The notes: a model not told the origin generated them from the letters alone. Numbered from the stretch's first letter, positions 42,786-53,517 are shown. The stretch is 64,000 nt of DNA from Rhodovulum kholense (GCF_003053725.1 NZ_QAYC01000015.1:27285-91284); one strand, 5' to 3'. A program made the numbers and translations.

Positions 42786-43256
42786 TCACGGGGTCTTGTC
42801 CTTCCCGGTATAAAGCACCAGCCCCAGCGCGCCCGCGAAGATCGCGACATCGGCGACATTGAAAGCATAGGGATTGTCGATGCCGCAACAGGACATGTTC
42901 AGGAAGTCGGCCACCGCCCCGTACAGCACCCGGTCCAGCGCATTTCCCAAAGCGCCGCCGATCAGCAGCCCGGCCGAGACCAGCGCCGCCGGGCGATGCC
43001 GCCCGCGCGCCATCCAGATGGCAACGCCCGCCGAGATTGCCAGCGACACCCCGATCAGCAGCCAGCGGGCCAGATCGGCGTCATGGGCGAAAAACCCGAA
43101 ATTGACCCCTTGGTTCCAGGCCATCCGGAAGGTCAGATAGGGCGGCCAGACGTCGATGCGCTGATCGAGCGCAAGGCCCATGTGGAACACCACAAAGACC
43201 TTGCTGGCCTGGTCAAGCAGGAAGACCAGCGCCGCGACGATCCCGAGCCGCCGCAT
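42786..43256 (-). CDS. lspA: Lipoprotein signal peptidase LspA
   Basis: 156-residue inner-membrane aspartyl protease that removes lipoprotein signal peptides. Four hydrophobic segments. Catalytic motifs [16 protein letters not shown] and [11 protein letters not shown] carry the two Asp residues. It starts 4 bp after the purH stop, so it is co-transcribed with purH. Confidence 0.95.
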   Translation of the reverse strand: MRRLGIVAALVFLLDQASKVFVVFHMGLALDQRIDVWPPYLTFRMAWNQGVNFGFFAHDADLARWLLIGVSLAISAGVAIWMARGRHRPAALVSAGLLIGGALGNALDRVLYGAVADFLNMSCCGIDNPYAFNVADVAIFAGALGLVLYTGKDKTP

Positions 43257-43259
43257 CGC

Positions 43260-44849
43260 TCAGTGCCGGAAGTGGCGCATGCCGGTCAGGACCATGGCCA
43301 GCCCCGCCTCGTCGGCCGCCGCGATCACGTCCTCGTCGCGGATCGACCCGCCGGGCTGGATCACCGCCGTCGCGCCCGCCTCGACCGCGGCCAGCAGGCC
43401 GTCGGAGAAGGGGAAGAAGGCGTCGGACGCCACCGCGCAGCCCTTGGTCAGCGGCTCGGAAAGGCCCAGCGCCTCGGCCATGTCCTGGGCCTTGCGCGCG
43501 GCGATGCGGCAGGAATCGACCCGGCTCATCTGGCCCGCGCCGACGCCGACGGTCGCGCCGTCCTTGACATAGACGATGGCGTTCGACTTGACGTGCTTGG
43601 CCACGGTCCAGGCGAACAGCATGTCGGCGATCTCGGCCTCGGTCGGCGCGCGTTTCGTGACCACCTTCAGGTCCGAGGCCTCGATCCGGCCATTGTCCTT
43701 GTCCTGCACCAGGAACCCGCCCGAAACCTGCCGGTAGGTCAGCGCGGCGGCAGCCGGGTTGGCCAGCCCGCCGGTCGTCAGCAGCCGCAGGTTCTTCTTG
43801 GCGGCGAAGATCTCTTTCGCCGCGTCGTCGGCAGCGGGCGCGATCACCACCTCGGTGAAGATCTCGCTGATCGCCCTGGCGGTCGGCTCGTCGAGCTTCA
43901 TGTTCAGCGCGACGATGCCGCCGAAGGCCGAGGTGCGGTCGCAGTCGAAGGCGCGCCGGTAGGCCTGTTCAAGCGTCTCGCCGCGCGCGACGCCGCAGGG
44001 GTTGGCGTGCTTGATGATCGCGCAGGCCGGGCCGGTCGCGGGCAGGAACTCGCTGACCAGCTCGAAGGCCGCATCAGTGTCGTTGATGTTGTTATAGCTC
44101 AGCTCCTTGCCCTGCCATTGCTTGGCGGTGGCAACGCCGGGCCGGTCCGATCCGTCGATGTAGAAGGCGGCCTCTTGGTGCGGGTTCTCGCCATAGCGCA
44201 GCCCCTGGGCCAGCGCGCCGGCAAAGACGCGGCGGCGCGGCTGGGTGTCGCCCAGCGCCTTCGCCATCCAGGTCGAGACGGCGGCATCGTAGGCGCCGGT
44301 CCGGGCATAGGCGATCTGCGCCAGCTTCTTGCGGAACTTCAGGCAGGTCGCGCCGTCATGGCGGTCAAGTTCGCCCAGCAGCCGCGCGTAATCCTCGGTA
44401 TCGACCACGACGTTGACGAATGCGTGGTTCTTGGCCGCCGCGCGGATCATCGCCGGGCCGCCGATGTCGATATTCTCGATGCAGTCGTCATACTCGGCGC
44501 CCTTGGCGACGGTCGCCTCGAACGGGTAGAGGTTCACGACCAGCAGATCGATCGGGCCGATGCCGTGCTCTTCCATGGCCATCACATGGGCCTCGTTGTC
44601 GCGCAGCGCCAGCAGCCCGCCATGCACCATCGGATGCAGCGTCTTGACCCGGCCGTCCATCATTTCGGGAAAGCCGGTGACCTCGGACACGTCCTTGACC
44701 TCCAGCCCCGCCTCGCGAAGCGCCTTGGCGGTGCCGCCGGTCGACAAGAGTTCGACCCCCCGGGCGGCCAGCGACCGGCCCAGATCGGCAAGCCCGGTCT
44801 TGTCGGATACGGAAAGGAGCGCGCGGCGCACGGGCACGAGATCGGTCAT
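43260..44849 (-). CDS. purH: Bifunctional AICAR formyltransferase/IMP cyclohydrolase PurH
   Basis: 529 residues, full length. The N-terminal MGS-like cyclohydrolase domain (about 1-200) opens [20 protein letters not shown] with [11 protein letters not shown]. The C-terminal AICARFT domain has [25 protein letters not shown] and [24 protein letters not shown]. It catalyses the last two steps of IMP synthesis. It lies 5 bp after the heparinase-like gene and 4 bp before lspA. Confidence 0.97.
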   Translation of the reverse strand: MTDLVPVRRALLSVSDKTGLADLGRSLAARGVELLSTGGTAKALREAGLEVKDVSEVTGFPEMMDGRVKTLHPMVHGGLLALRDNEAHVMAMEEHGIGPIDLLVVNLYPFEATVAKGAEYDDCIENIDIGGPAMIRAAAKNHAFVNVVVDTEDYARLLGELDRHDGATCLKFRKKLAQIAYARTGAYDAAVSTWMAKALGDTQPRRRVFAGALAQGLRYGENPHQEAAFYIDGSDRPGVATAKQWQGKELSYNNINDTDAAFELVSEFLPATGPACAIIKHANPCGVARGETLEQAYRRAFDCDRTSAFGGIVALNMKLDEPTARAISEIFTEVVIAPAADDAAKEIFAAKKNLRLLTTGGLANPAAAALTYRQVSGGFLVQDKDNGRIEASDLKVVTKRAPTEAEIADMLFAWTVAKHVKSNAIVYVKDGATVGVGAGQMSRVDSCRIAARKAQDMAEALGLSEPLTKGCAVASDAFFPFSDGLLAAVEAGATAVIQPGGSIRDEDVIAAADEAGLAMVLTGMRHFRH

Positions 44850-44853
44850 CGGA

Positions 44854-46641
44854 TCAGTCCTTCGTCATTGAATGGGGGCGAGTCCAGGGGGCTGCTGTAT
44901 CGTCGAATTCGTCCTCGCGCTCAAGGTCCCGCGGGGCCTGCGCGCCTTCATGGGCCTTGGCCAGCGTCCAGCCGACGACGCAGGCCGCATCAGTCACCCG
45001 CGCCGACAGCACGATTTCCTGGCTCGCGCGCGCCTCGGGCCGGCCCGTTTCCAGATAGACGCTGGGCGCCAGCGACAAGGTCGCTGCGCCATCGTGGCGA
45101 AACACCCAGATCTCGCCGCTCTTGGGGGCCAGCGACACCGCCGAGCCGCCCAGATCCAGCGCCGCGTCGATTTCGGGATGCAGGTGGAAATGGATCGAGA
45201 AGGCGATGCCCTCGCCGTCCGAGCGTGCCAGCGCGCGCTCGAAGGCCGCGTGTTCCTCGGGGGTGAAGGCCGCCAGCGTGTCCTCGCCCGACAGCGCCCG
45301 CCCGTCATAGGCGAGGTTCAGCTGGCGCACATGGGTCAGCCCGTGGGTCACCGAATAGCCGTCATGCCAGGCGGTCAGCGCATGCCCGGCCTGCCCGGTC
45401 TCGGCCCGCCATTCGACCGGGCCCGGGATCTCTGTCAGAAGCTGCGGCCTTCTGCGCCGCCGGGGCGCAAGCCGCGACGAGGAAAATCCCTCGATCGCCA
45501 GCGTCGAATGCGACCGCGTCGCGCGCCCGGCCATCCGCCAGCTTGGGCCAAAGGCCCCCCCCGCGCCGCAATTGACGATCACCGGCCGCCGCCCCGAGGT
45601 CAGCTCGAAGGCCAGCGTCGAGGCATGGGCCTCGGCCGAGGCCGGGCCCGCGGGCGGCGGCGCGGCATCGACGATGACCGTCGTCCGCCCCGAGGCAAGC
45701 CGCGCATAGCCCATGGCCAGCCCCCTCAGCGCGCGCGGCTTGACCCCCGCCGCCGCCAGCGCCTGATCGAGCCGCCCTTCCGGCCCGCGCCCGCCGCCGT
45801 GAAACCGCGCGAGCCCGCCATCGGCATGGCGCAGCGCGCGCAGCACCGGCGCAATCCGCTGGATCGCCGCGCGGTGCCCCTGCCAGGCCGGGCGCTTGGC
45901 CAGCGCCAGCGCCGCCTCGGTCCAGCCCAGAAGCGTCAGCACCTCCAGCAGCTCTTCGGGATTGCGGGTGGCCAGCGCCCCGTCATCGGCGATGTCGGTG
46001 TCGCAGGCGCGGTCAAGGGCGGCCAGCGCCTTGGGCAGGTGCCGCCCCATCCCCTCGAGGCAGAGCGCGCCGTAGATCAGACCGGCCAGCGCCTCGAACC
46101 GCGCAAGGCCGGGCGGCGCGTTGCGCCAGCGCCGCGCCAGAAACGCGGTCTGCCGCGCCAGCGCCAGATGCAGGCGCGCGCGCTGGGCCTCGTCCAGCCC
46201 CGCCTCGATGAATCGCGCATGATGGATCAGCCGGATGGTCCGGCGCCCGGCCAGTTCGGGCGTCCAGCCCGGCCCGCCGCCGCGCCCGAACCGCTCGATC
46301 CAGCCCAGCGTCCAGTCCTGGGCCGCGGTCCGCGCCTTGCCGTCGGCCGCCGCCGCCAGATCGTCGAGCCAGGCAAAGCCCTGCCGGTCGGCCTCGAACC
46401 GCGCGCCGGGGCTGGCGACGTCCCAGATCCCGGTGCCCGGTGCCTCGACCGCGCCGCCGTCAAACAGGAACCGGCCCGAGCACAGCTGCCGCCCCCGGGC
46501 GAAACTGCCGACGGACCGAGGCTCGGGCTGCAGCACCAGGCGCAGGACCGGCTGGCCAAGCGCACTCAGCCGGGCGTGGAAACGGTTGCTCCACGCGCCG
46601 CGCCGGACGGGCGGGAACTCGGTATCGGTCGGGCCTGCCAT
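44854..46641 (-). CDS. Heparinase II/III family protein
   Basis: 595 residues. The N-terminal half is an alpha/alpha-toroid ([39 protein letters not shown]) and the C-terminal half is the beta-sandwich HepII_III domain ([55 protein letters not shown]). No signal peptide is evident. Such proteins precede purH in many alphaproteobacteria; polysaccharide lyase activity is assumed from the family only. A promoter-like sequence lies upstream at 46681-46709. Confidence 0.9.
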   Translation of the reverse strand: MAGPTDTEFPPVRRGAWSNRFHARLSALGQPVLRLVLQPEPRSVGSFARGRQLCSGRFLFDGGAVEAPGTGIWDVASPGARFEADRQGFAWLDDLAAAADGKARTAAQDWTLGWIERFGRGGGPGWTPELAGRRTIRLIHHARFIEAGLDEAQRARLHLALARQTAFLARRWRNAPPGLARFEALAGLIYGALCLEGMGRHLPKALAALDRACDTDIADDGALATRNPEELLEVLTLLGWTEAALALAKRPAWQGHRAAIQRIAPVLRALRHADGGLARFHGGGRGPEGRLDQALAAAGVKPRALRGLAMGYARLASGRTTVIVDAAPPPAGPASAEAHASTLAFELTSGRRPVIVNCGAGGAFGPSWRMAGRATRSHSTLAIEGFSSSRLAPRRRRRPQLLTEIPGPVEWRAETGQAGHALTAWHDGYSVTHGLTHVRQLNLAYDGRALSGEDTLAAFTPEEHAAFERALARSDGEGIAFSIHFHLHPEIDAALDLGGSAVSLAPKSGEIWVFRHDGAATLSLAPSVYLETGRPEARASQEIVLSARVTDAACVVGWTLAKAHEGAQAPRDLEREDEFDDTAAPWTRPHSMTKD

Positions 46642-46680
46642 GGTCGGGCTTCGTTCTGTCGGGCTCTTGCCTGCCGCCGG

Positions 46681-46709
46681 ACCATACCGGGCCGGTCAAC
46701 GGGTGTCAC
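46681..46709 (-). promoter_or_regulatory. Candidate sigma-70-like promoter for heparinase-purH-lspA
   Basis: On the minus strand GTGACA (46709-46704), a 17-bp spacer and TATGGT (46686-46681), giving a leader of about 33 nt before the heparinase start. It lies in the 98-bp gap after the rsmB-like gene. Confidence 0.4.
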
Positions 46710-46720
46710 CGGAGAATTGT

Positions 46721-46734
46721 GCCCGGTTTCGGGC
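46721..46734 (-). terminator. Short hairpin after rsmB-like gene
   Basis: GCCCG / CGGGC stem with a 4-nt loop a few bases past the stop codon, followed by ACAATTCT. The stem is short and the U content poor, so termination would be partial at best. Confidence 0.3.
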
Positions 46735-46739
46735 AGGGA

Positions 46740-48032
46740 TCAGGCGGGTTTGCGCAGCCCGGCGATGAAGAACCCGTCCATGCCGCCGCACTCGGCCCAG
46801 AAATCGGGCCTGAGCCGCAGCGCCTCATGGGCGGTGCGCCAGCCGGGCTCGATCCACGGCGCGTCGAAGGCGACGGGGGTCAGATCCGGGTGCCGGTCCA
46901 GCGCCGCGGCCAGTTGCGCCTCGCCTTCCTCGGGCAAAAGCGAACAGGTGCAGAAGATCAGCCGCCCGCCCGGCGCCAGCAGCCCGAGCGCCCGGTCGAT
47001 CAGCGCCGATTGCAGCGGGAAAAGCGGTTTGACCGACGCGCCATCCTTGGCGAAGGGCAGATCGGGATGGCGCCGGATCGTGCCGGTGGCCGAACAGGGC
47101 GCATCCAGCAGGATCGCGTCGAACCGCGCGTCGCTTTCCCAGTCCAGCGCATCGGCGACGACCAGCTCGGCCGTCAGGTCCGTGCGGGCCAGGTTTTCCT
47201 CGACCCGCGCCATCCGCTGCTCTGAGATATCAATCGCGGTGACCGCAGCGCCCGCCGCCGCCATCTGCATCGTCTTGCCGCCCGGCGCGGCGCACAGGTC
47301 CAGAACCCGTTCGCCCGGGCGCGCCGCCAAAAGCCGCGCGGGCAGGGAGGCGGCCGCGTCCTGCACCCACCAGATGCCCTCGCCATAGCCCGGCAGCGCC
47401 GAGACCTGCACCGACCCCGCGATCCGGACCGACCCGGTCGGCAGCGCCACACCGCCCGTGGCCTCGGCCAGAGCCAGGGCATCGCCGTCCTTCGGCGTCA
47501 GATCGAGCGGCGCGCCCGCGGCATGGGCCGCCTCGATGCCGACCACGGCCGCCCGCCCCCAGGCGCTGTCGAGCCGTCCGCGCAGCCAGCCCGGCAGACG
47601 CGGCGGCGGCAGCGCCTGCCAGTCGCTGGCGGGCAGATCGGCCACCTTGCGCAGCACCGCGTTGACGAGGCCTGCCAGCGCCTCGGTCCTGCGGTCGGCC
47701 CGGGCCAGCGCCACGGCCGCGTTGACCGCGCCATGGGCCGCGGCGCCGCCTTCCAGCATCTCGACCGTCGCGAGCCTGAGGATGGCGTGGACCGGGGGCG
47801 GCGGGGGGCGGCGCAGGAAGGGTTTCAGCACCGCATCGGCGCGGCCCATATGCCGCAGCGTCGAGACCGCCAGCCGCTGGGCGCGGGCGCGGTCAGAGGG
47901 CTCAAGCGGGTCCAGCGGGCCGTCGGACCCGGCCAGTTCGGCCATCAGCCGCCGGTCTTCCAGCACCGCGCGGATCAGATCCAGCGCCGCCGCCCGTGCG
48001 CGTTCGGTCCCGCGTTCCCGTGGCTCGTCCAT
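46740..48032 (-). CDS. rsmB: RsmB-family 16S rRNA (cytosine-C5)-methyltransferase
   Basis: 430 residues. The N-terminal NusB-like RNA-binding domain covers about 1-135. The SAM-binding core has VLDLCAAPGGKTMQM, AIDISEQRMARVEENLAR, LLDAPCSATGTIRRHPD and FCTCSLLPEEGE; the two catalytic cysteines (in PCS and TCS) are present. In E. coli RsmB modifies C967. Start 48032 (MDEPRERG) gives the family N-terminus and lies 70 bp from the divergent DUF1674 gene. Confidence 0.9.
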   Translation of the reverse strand: MDEPRERGTERARAAALDLIRAVLEDRRLMAELAGSDGPLDPLEPSDRARAQRLAVSTLRHMGRADAVLKPFLRRPPPPPVHAILRLATVEMLEGGAAAHGAVNAAVALARADRRTEALAGLVNAVLRKVADLPASDWQALPPPRLPGWLRGRLDSAWGRAAVVGIEAAHAAGAPLDLTPKDGDALALAEATGGVALPTGSVRIAGSVQVSALPGYGEGIWWVQDAAASLPARLLAARPGERVLDLCAAPGGKTMQMAAAGAAVTAIDISEQRMARVEENLARTDLTAELVVADALDWESDARFDAILLDAPCSATGTIRRHPDLPFAKDGASVKPLFPLQSALIDRALGLLAPGGRLIFCTCSLLPEEGEAQLAAALDRHPDLTPVAFDAPWIEPGWRTAHEALRLRPDFWAECGGMDGFFIAGLRKPA

Positions 48033-48102
48033 CCCGGCCCCCGCTTGCTCCTTGCCGCGCCCCCGGTATATCACCGGACCGCAACCGGCAAGGAGGCGCC
48101 CG

Positions 48103-48300
48103 ATGTCCGACGACGCTGAAGACACCCCCCGCAAGGATCTGCCGCCCGCCGCGCAGCGCGCGCTGGCCGAGGCTGCCGAGCGGCGCAAGGCCGCCGAAGC
48201 CGCCGAAAAGGCCCGGCCCGTCGAGCTGGGCGGCCGAGACGGCCCCGATCCGGTCCGCTATGGCGACTGGGAGAAGAAGGGTATCGCCATCGACTTCTGA
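48103..48300 (+). CDS. DUF1674 protein (SdhAF4-like succinate dehydrogenase assembly factor)
   Basis: 65 residues: a charged Ala/Lys/Glu-rich helix followed by the diagnostic C-terminus RDGPDPVRYGDWEKKGIAIDF. The eukaryotic homologue SdhAF4 binds flavinylated SdhA and helps assemble complex II; the bacterial role is inferred. AAGGAGG lies 5 bp before the ATG. Divergent from the rsmB-like gene. Confidence 0.9.
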   Translation: MSDDAEDTPRKDLPPAAQRALAEAAERRKAAEAAEKARPVELGGRDGPDPVRYGDWEKKGIAIDF

Positions 48301-48431
48301 ACCTGCCGTGTCGCGGCCCGGGGGGGGCATGCGGGGCCGCACAGGCGGCAGATCAGATCCTGGACGCGGTCGGGCGCCGCTTCATTCCGACAAGCGGGGC
48401 AGGGCCGTCACGGACGGCCGTGTCGCTTACC

Positions 48432-48469
48432 CTTTGTCGCGATCATGTTTCTTTGTCGCGATCATGTTT
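48432..48469. repeat. 19-bp perfect tandem duplication at the 3' end of the YrhK gene
   Basis: CTTTGTCGCGATCATGTTT occurs twice head to tail (48432-48450 and 48451-48469). The unit is not a multiple of three and the stop codon of the YrhK-like gene lies inside the repeat. Confidence 0.9.
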
Positions 48470-48676
48470 CTCGTAAATGGCCTTCGCGACTTCTCCGAAG
48501 GCGCCGATCAGCATGAGGAACGATCCGACGATGAACATCCACACCGCCACGGTTTTCCAGCTTGAAAGCGTCGGCAGAAAGAGAACGGAGCCCACCAGAA
48601 ACAGCAGGTTCCCTGCCACGGCGACACTGAGATGCCAATGGCGGTAGGCCCGTACGATCCGCTCTAGTCCTCTCAT
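48443..48676 (-). CDS. YrhK-like small membrane protein
   Basis: 77 residues with two hydrophobic helices (about 16-36 and 43-66) around the motif LFLPTLSSWKTVAVWMFIVGS, typical of the YrhK domain. Function unknown, inner membrane. The last codons are set by a 19-bp duplication: with one copy the protein would end DKG instead of DKET. No gene lies in the 263 bp between it and dapB. Confidence 0.8.
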   Translation of the reverse strand: MRGLERIVRAYRHWHLSVAVAGNLLFLVGSVLFLPTLSSWKTVAVWMFIVGSFLMLIGAFGEVAKAIYEKHDRDKET

Positions 48677-48916
48677 TCCAGCTCCGTCATATCAAAGGTC
48701 CCGGCACAAAGCGCAGGACGAGCCTGTGCAATGTTCAGAGGGTTCTATCGAACGGAGTCCGGTTAGACAAAACCTGTGTCGGACGGGACATCCGGGCGAA
48801 GGCTTTCCTTGGGGAGTGGCCCGTGCCCGGCAAGCTGCGCAACTCGGGCAATCCCGGCCGCATGCGCAGGTCCCGGCACATGAGGGCATTTCCCCAGCGG
48901 TTTCAGGCGGCGGGTC

Positions 48917-48939
48917 GCCCTGGCCGTTACGGCCGGGGC
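48917..48939 (-). terminator. Hairpin immediately after dapB
   Basis: On the minus strand GCCCCGGCCG TAA CGGCCAGGGC, a near-perfect 9-10 bp stem with a 3-nt loop abutting the dapB stop. There is no U-tract, so it is better seen as a 3'-stabilising or weak terminator structure. Confidence 0.45.
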
Positions 48940-49749
48940 CTATAGCCCCAGCACGTCGAGCATGTCGTATTCGCCGGGCTTCTGGTCCTGACCCCAGAGC
49001 GCAGCCCTCAGCGCGCCGCGGGCGAAGATCCGGCGGTCGGTCGCGACATGGCGCAACACGATCCGCTCGCCGAGGCCCGCGAAGATCACGTCATGTTCGC
49101 CCACGATGTCGCCGCCGCGAATCGCCGAAAAGCCGATGGCCCCTTTCGCGCGTTCGCCGGTGATGCCGTCCCGGCCGCGTTCCGAGCACTCGTCCAGCCC
49201 GATGCGCCGGCCTTCCGCCGCGGCCTGACCCAGCATCAGCGCGGTGCCCGAGGGGGCGTCGACCTTGTGGCGGTGATGCGCCTCGACGATCTCGATGTCG
49301 AAATCCTCGTCAAGCGCGGCGGCAACCCGCCGGGTCAGCTGCACCAGCAGATTGACGCCGAGGCTCATGTTTCCGGCGCGCACGATCACCGCATGGCGGG
49401 CGGCGGCCTTGATCTTCTGCAGATGCTCGGGCGCAAGCCCGGTGGTGCCGATCACATGCACCGCGCGGGCCTGCGCGGTCAGGGTGGCGGTCGCGACCGT
49501 GGCCTCGGGCGTGGTGAAGTCGATCACCGCCTGGGCCTGGGCGATCACCGCCAGCGCGTCGTCGGTGACCTTCACGCCGACCGCCGGGCCGCCCATCGCC
49601 TCGCCCACGTCGCGGCCGATCCAGGGATGGCCGGGCCGTTCGACGCAGCCCGCCAGCCGGGCCTTTTCGCTGTTCAGCACGGCCCCGATCAGCATCTGAC
49701 CCATGCGCCCCGAGGCGCCCATCACCACGATGCCCGGCAGGCTGTCCAT
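48940..49749 (-). CDS. dapB: 4-hydroxy-tetrahydrodipicolinate reductase DapB
   Basis: 269 residues; NAD(P)H-dependent step of lysine/diaminopimelate synthesis. N-terminal nucleotide motif [14 protein letters not shown], conserved VIGTTGL and [11 protein letters not shown], and the catalytic [16 protein letters not shown] with His and Lys intact. Start 49749 (MDSLPG) has GAAGGAG just upstream; a 14-residue extension to 49791 is unlikely. Divergent from rbfA across 92 bp. Confidence 0.95.
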   Translation of the reverse strand: MDSLPGIVVMGASGRMGQMLIGAVLNSEKARLAGCVERPGHPWIGRDVGEAMGGPAVGVKVTDDALAVIAQAQAVIDFTTPEATVATATLTAQARAVHVIGTTGLAPEHLQKIKAAARHAVIVRAGNMSLGVNLLVQLTRRVAAALDEDFDIEIVEAHHRHKVDAPSGTALMLGQAAAEGRRIGLDECSERGRDGITGERAKGAIGFSAIRGGDIVGEHDVIFAGLGERIVLRHVATDRRIFARGALRAALWGQDQKPGEYDMLDVLGL

Positions 49750-49841
49750 CGCACTTGCTCCTTCGACCTGAATGGGCCCGATGTAGCCCATGGGCGGGCG
49801 CGCGCAAAGCCCCGCTTGGCAAAGCCCGCCGGGTGGCCTAG

Positions 49842-50249
49842 ATGCAGCCCATGTCCAGATCTTCTGCCCCGTCCCAAAGACAGCTGCGCGTCGGCGAGCT
49901 GATCCGCCGCACCCTCTCGGAAGTGCTGGCGCGCGGCGACGTGCACGACCCCGACCTGAACCGGATGTCGATCACCGTGGGCGAGGTCCGCACCTCGCCC
50001 GATCTCAAGGTCGCGACCGCCTTCGTGCTGCCGCTGGGCGGGGATCACGCCGAAGAGGCGCTGGCCGCGCTCCGCCGCAACCGGGGCGAGCTGCGCCGGG
50101 TGGTGGGCAAGAAGACCCAGCTGAAATTCACGCCCGAGTTGCGCTTCACCCTCGATGAAACCTTCGACCGGATGGACGAGACCCGGCGGCTTCTGGCCGA
50201 CGAGACCGTGCGCCGCGACCTGGCCGCCCCCGATGGCGATGAGGATTAG
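49842..50249 (+). CDS. rbfA: Ribosome-binding factor A (RbfA)
   Basis: 135-residue KH-fold factor for 16S rRNA maturation: [40 protein letters not shown] and [19 protein letters not shown]. An alternative start at 49851 exists (MSRSSAPS). The last 11 bp overlap the next gene, and truB follows; rbfA-truB linkage is classical, but here a glycosidase-like gene sits between them. Confidence 0.95.
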   Translation: MQPMSRSSAPSQRQLRVGELIRRTLSEVLARGDVHDPDLNRMSITVGEVRTSPDLKVATAFVLPLGGDHAEEALAALRRNRGELRRVVGKKTQLKFTPELRFTLDETFDRMDETRRLLADETVRRDLAAPDGDED

Positions 50250-50982
50250 GGCCGCCCTTTTCCTGCTGGTCGTCCTTCTTCCCCTGCCCGCCGCGGCAGA
50301 GCCCGCCTGCCATCCGCTGACCCATGAGGACCGCGGTTATGTCGTCTGCAGCGCTGATCCGGCGACCGACGACCTGCGGCTGTTCCTGAAGACCGACCAG
50401 GGCGGGATCTTTGGCAGCTTCGGCCGGTTGAACCAGGCGCTGGCGGCGCGGGGCGAGACCCTGGCTTTCGCGATGAATGCCGGGATGTACCATCCCGACC
50501 GCCGCCCCGTCGGGCTGTATGTCGAGGACGGCCGTCAGCAGATGCATGCCGTGGCCGCGGCCGGGCCGGGCAATTTCGGGATGCTGCCCAACGGGGTGCT
50601 GTGCCTTGAAGACGGCCGGGCCGAGGTGATCGAGACCCGCGCCTATCTGGCCGACCCGCCCGAGTGCCGCTATGCGACACAATCGGGGCCGATGCTGGTG
50701 ATCGACGGCGCGCTGCACCCGCGGTTCCTGTCCGACAGCGACTCGCGCTATGTGCGGAACGGCGTCGGCGTCGATGCCGAGGGGCGGCTTCACTTCGCGA
50801 TCTCGGACGCGCCGGTCACTTTCCACGAATTCGGGCGGCTCTTCCGCGACGTGCTGAAGACCCCGAACGCGCTTTACTTCGACGGCAAGGTGTCGAAACT
50901 TTATGCCCCGGATCTTGGCCGCAACGATGCCGGGCTGCCGATGGGGCCGATCATCGGCGCCGTTGTGCCCGCCGCCGAGTAG
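50239..50982 (+). CDS. Phosphodiester glycosidase family protein (NAGPA/DUF2233)
   Basis: 247 residues with signal peptide ([20 protein letters not shown]). The NAGPA-like domain shows [44 protein letters not shown] and [10 protein letters not shown]. It is exported to the periplasm; the natural substrate is unknown. The ATG at 50239 overlaps the end of rbfA by 11 bp, so it is translated from the rbfA transcript; truB starts 115 bp downstream. Confidence 0.88.
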   Translation: MRIRAALFLLVVLLPLPAAAEPACHPLTHEDRGYVVCSADPATDDLRLFLKTDQGGIFGSFGRLNQALAARGETLAFAMNAGMYHPDRRPVGLYVEDGRQQMHAVAAAGPGNFGMLPNGVLCLEDGRAEVIETRAYLADPPECRYATQSGPMLVIDGALHPRFLSDSDSRYVRNGVGVDAEGRLHFAISDAPVTFHEFGRLFRDVLKTPNALYFDGKVSKLYAPDLGRNDAGLPMGPIIGAVVPAAE

Positions 50983-51097
50983 ACGGCCCCCTCGCCTTGC
51001 GCCTGCCCTGCATTGACGGAACGCCCCGGCTTCGCTAGCAGGCGGGCCTCGCACATGCATCCGGGTCGCTCAGACCGCAGCGGAGGAGCCAAGGCAT

Positions 51098-52006
51098 ATG
51101 GGACGCAGCCGCAAGGGACGCGACATTTCGGGCTGGCTGGTCGTGGACAAGCCCGCCGGGCTGACCTCGACCGCCGTCGTCAACAAGGTCCGCTGGGCCT
51201 TCAACGCGAAGAAGGCAGGCCATGCCGGCACGCTCGACCCGGCCGCGACCGGGGTTCTGGCCGTGGCGCTGGGCGAGGCCACCAAGACCGTGCCTTTCGT
51301 GACCGATGCGCTCAAGGCCTACCGCTTCACCGTGCGCTTCGGCGCGGCGACCAATACCGACGATGCCGAGGGCGAGGTGATCGCGACCTCGGACAGGCGG
51401 CCGTCGGATGACGAGATCGCGGCCGCGCTGCCCGCCTTCGTCGGCGATATCGAGCAGGTGCCGCCGCAATTCTCGGCGGTCAAGATCGACGGCGAGCGCG
51501 CCTATGCGCTGGCCCGCGCGGGCGAGGAGGTCGAGATCGCGGCCCGCCCGCTTTATGTCGAAAGCCTCGAGATGGTCGAGCGCCCGGATGCCGATCACGC
51601 GGTGCTGGAGATGATCTGCGGCAAGGGCGGCTATGTGCGTTCGATCGCCCGCGATCTGGGGCAGGCGCTGGGCTGCCATGGCCATGTGGTCAGCCTGCGC
51701 CGGGTCTGGGCCGGGCCGTTCGAGGCCGAGGACGGGGTGACGCTCGATCTGGTCGAGGAGCTGGCGCGCACGCCCGCGCTCGACGACTACCTGCGGCCGC
51801 TGGAAGAGGGGCTGGCCGATCTGCCGGAACTGCGCACGACCCATGATGGCGCGACCAAGCTGCGCAACGGCAATCCCGGCATCGTGCTGGCCTCCGACGT
51901 CGAATATGGCGACGAGGCCTGGGCCTCGCTGGATGGCGAGGCGGTGGCGGTCGGCATCTACAAGGCGGGCGAGCTGCACCCGAACCGGGTTTTCGTCAAG
52001 GGCTGA
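51098..52006 (+). CDS. truB: tRNA pseudouridine(55) synthase TruB
   Basis: 302 residues: [20 protein letters not shown], the catalytic loop [21 protein letters not shown] with Asp47, [20 protein letters not shown] and [12 protein letters not shown]. It makes pseudouridine-55 in the T-loop of tRNAs. AGCGGAGGAG precedes the ATG. Its stop codon directly abuts the stop of the convergent COQ8-like gene. Confidence 0.96.
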   Translation: MGRSRKGRDISGWLVVDKPAGLTSTAVVNKVRWAFNAKKAGHAGTLDPAATGVLAVALGEATKTVPFVTDALKAYRFTVRFGAATNTDDAEGEVIATSDRRPSDDEIAAALPAFVGDIEQVPPQFSAVKIDGERAYALARAGEEVEIAARPLYVESLEMVERPDADHAVLEMICGKGGYVRSIARDLGQALGCHGHVVSLRRVWAGPFEAEDGVTLDLVEELARTPALDDYLRPLEEGLADLPELRTTHDGATKLRNGNPGIVLASDVEYGDEAWASLDGEAVAVGIYKAGELHPNRVFVKG

Positions 52007-53329
52007 CTAGACATAGGGCTCGACGATCTCGCGCAGGTCGATCCGCGCGCGCAACCGGCTGGCCAACAGGTACATGCCGCCGAACTTGCGCTGCATGAAC
52101 AGCGTATCCATCGGCGGGATGTGCCAGAAGTCGCGGTCCTGACCCAGCTCCATCCCGGCATCGCGCATCCGTAGCGCCACGTCGTTCTGCGCGAAATCGA
52201 AGGCGCCGGGGCGGCGGAGCGGCTCCATCGACATCTCGAACATGTCGATCATCAGCTGCTGGTGATGGGCGGCCGTGTCCTCGCCGAAGAACCCGATCCG
52301 AAGGATCGCCTGCCGCACTGCCTCGCGGTCGCCCGCAAGCCCCGCCCGCATCAGGCCCCGGAACGCCTCGGTCATCTCGGCGGGAAATTCGCGCGAGGCG
52401 CCGAAATCCAGAAGGACCACGCGGCCGGTATCGGGCTGATAGCGGTAGTTGGCGAAGTTCGGGTCGGTCTGCATCAGCCGGAAGTCGAACAGCTCGCGGA
52501 ACAGAAGCCTGACCAGAAGCCCCATCACCCGGTCGCGTTCGGCCTGCGGCGCCTCGGTCAGGGTTTCGATGCCCACGCCCTCGACGAAATCCATTGCCAG
52601 CACGTTCTCGGTCGTCAGATCCTCGTGCATGCGCGGCACGGCGAATTCGGGCGCGTCGGCCAGAAGGTCGTAAAACCGGCGCAGATAGCGGCCCTCGCGG
52701 TCGTAATCGGCCTCTTCGTGCAACTGGCGCCGGGCCTCGTCCAGCATCGGCGAGATGTCCATCTGTTTCGGCATCGCCCCCGACAGGCGCAACAGCGCGG
52801 CGACATTGGTCACGTCGCTGTCGATCGACCGGCGCACGCCCGGATATTGCACCTTGATGGCCAGATCGCGGCCGTCCTTGGTCTGGGCCCGGTGCACCTG
52901 CCCGATCGAGGCCGCCGCGATGGGGCGCACGTCGAACCGGGCAAAGCGTTTCAGCCAGCCCTCGCCCCAATTGGCGTTCAGCACCTGTTTCAGCTGCCCG
53001 CCCGGCATGTAATGGGCATCGGCCCTCAGCCGCGCCATGATCTCGGCCAGTTCGGGCGGCAGCATGTCGCCCGCATCCATCGACACGAGCTGGCCCACCT
53101 TCATCGCTGCGCCGCGCATATGGGCCAGCTGGTCGGCGACCTTCTTCATGTTCGAGGGCGTGAGGAACAGATCGCGCGCCTTCGGCCGGTGCCCCTGGGC
53201 CAGCTGCTGCATGCCGTTCAGCGCCGCCGCCCCGGCAAGGTTCGAGGCAAGCCCGCCAAACCGCGCCAGCCGGGTCAACCGCCCCGCGGGCACGGGAAGC
53301 GGACGGGAATCGAACTTGGAATCGGGCAT
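52007..53329 (-). CDS. ABC1/COQ8 (ADCK3)-type atypical kinase
   Basis: 440 residues of the UbiB/COQ8 kinase-like family. The KxGQ signature is in AAMKVGQLVSMD, the Ala-rich nucleotide loop in AAASIGQVHRAQ, the Lys in LAIKVQYPGV. The catalytic loop reads LMQTDPNFANYRY and the metal motif VVLLDFGASREF. QTDPNxxN is the form found in human COQ8A rather than the HADPHPGN of bacterial UbiB, so this is a COQ8-type member with a likely role in ubiquinone synthesis or lipid handling. Start 53329 has AAGGA 8 nt upstream. Confidence 0.9.
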   Translation of the reverse strand: MPDSKFDSRPLPVPAGRLTRLARFGGLASNLAGAAALNGMQQLAQGHRPKARDLFLTPSNMKKVADQLAHMRGAAMKVGQLVSMDAGDMLPPELAEIMARLRADAHYMPGGQLKQVLNANWGEGWLKRFARFDVRPIAAASIGQVHRAQTKDGRDLAIKVQYPGVRRSIDSDVTNVAALLRLSGAMPKQMDISPMLDEARRQLHEEADYDREGRYLRRFYDLLADAPEFAVPRMHEDLTTENVLAMDFVEGVGIETLTEAPQAERDRVMGLLVRLLFRELFDFRLMQTDPNFANYRYQPDTGRVVLLDFGASREFPAEMTEAFRGLMRAGLAGDREAVRQAILRIGFFGEDTAAHHQQLMIDMFEMSMEPLRRPGAFDFAQNDVALRMRDAGMELGQDRDFWHIPPMDTLFMQRKFGGMYLLASRLRARIDLREIVEPYV

Positions 53330-53517
53330 GCGGGCAGTCCTTTGCAAATCTCTTCCGGATCGCATAGCGATCCCTCCCCCGCCGGGATGTGACATAGGCA
53401 CAAAGGCCGGACCGGCAATGTGCACATCCGCGTGAGCCCCGGGGGCGTGATCCGGCCGCGCTCTGCCCTAGGTCAAGGGAAGCCCTTGCCCGACAAGGGA
53501 GGCAGACAGGAGATCGA

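Noticed and set aside
42774..45266. 830-codon plus-strand frame opposite lspA, purH and the heparinase-like gene
   Set aside because: Same GC-bias artefact; lspA and purH motifs on the minus strand are unambiguous.
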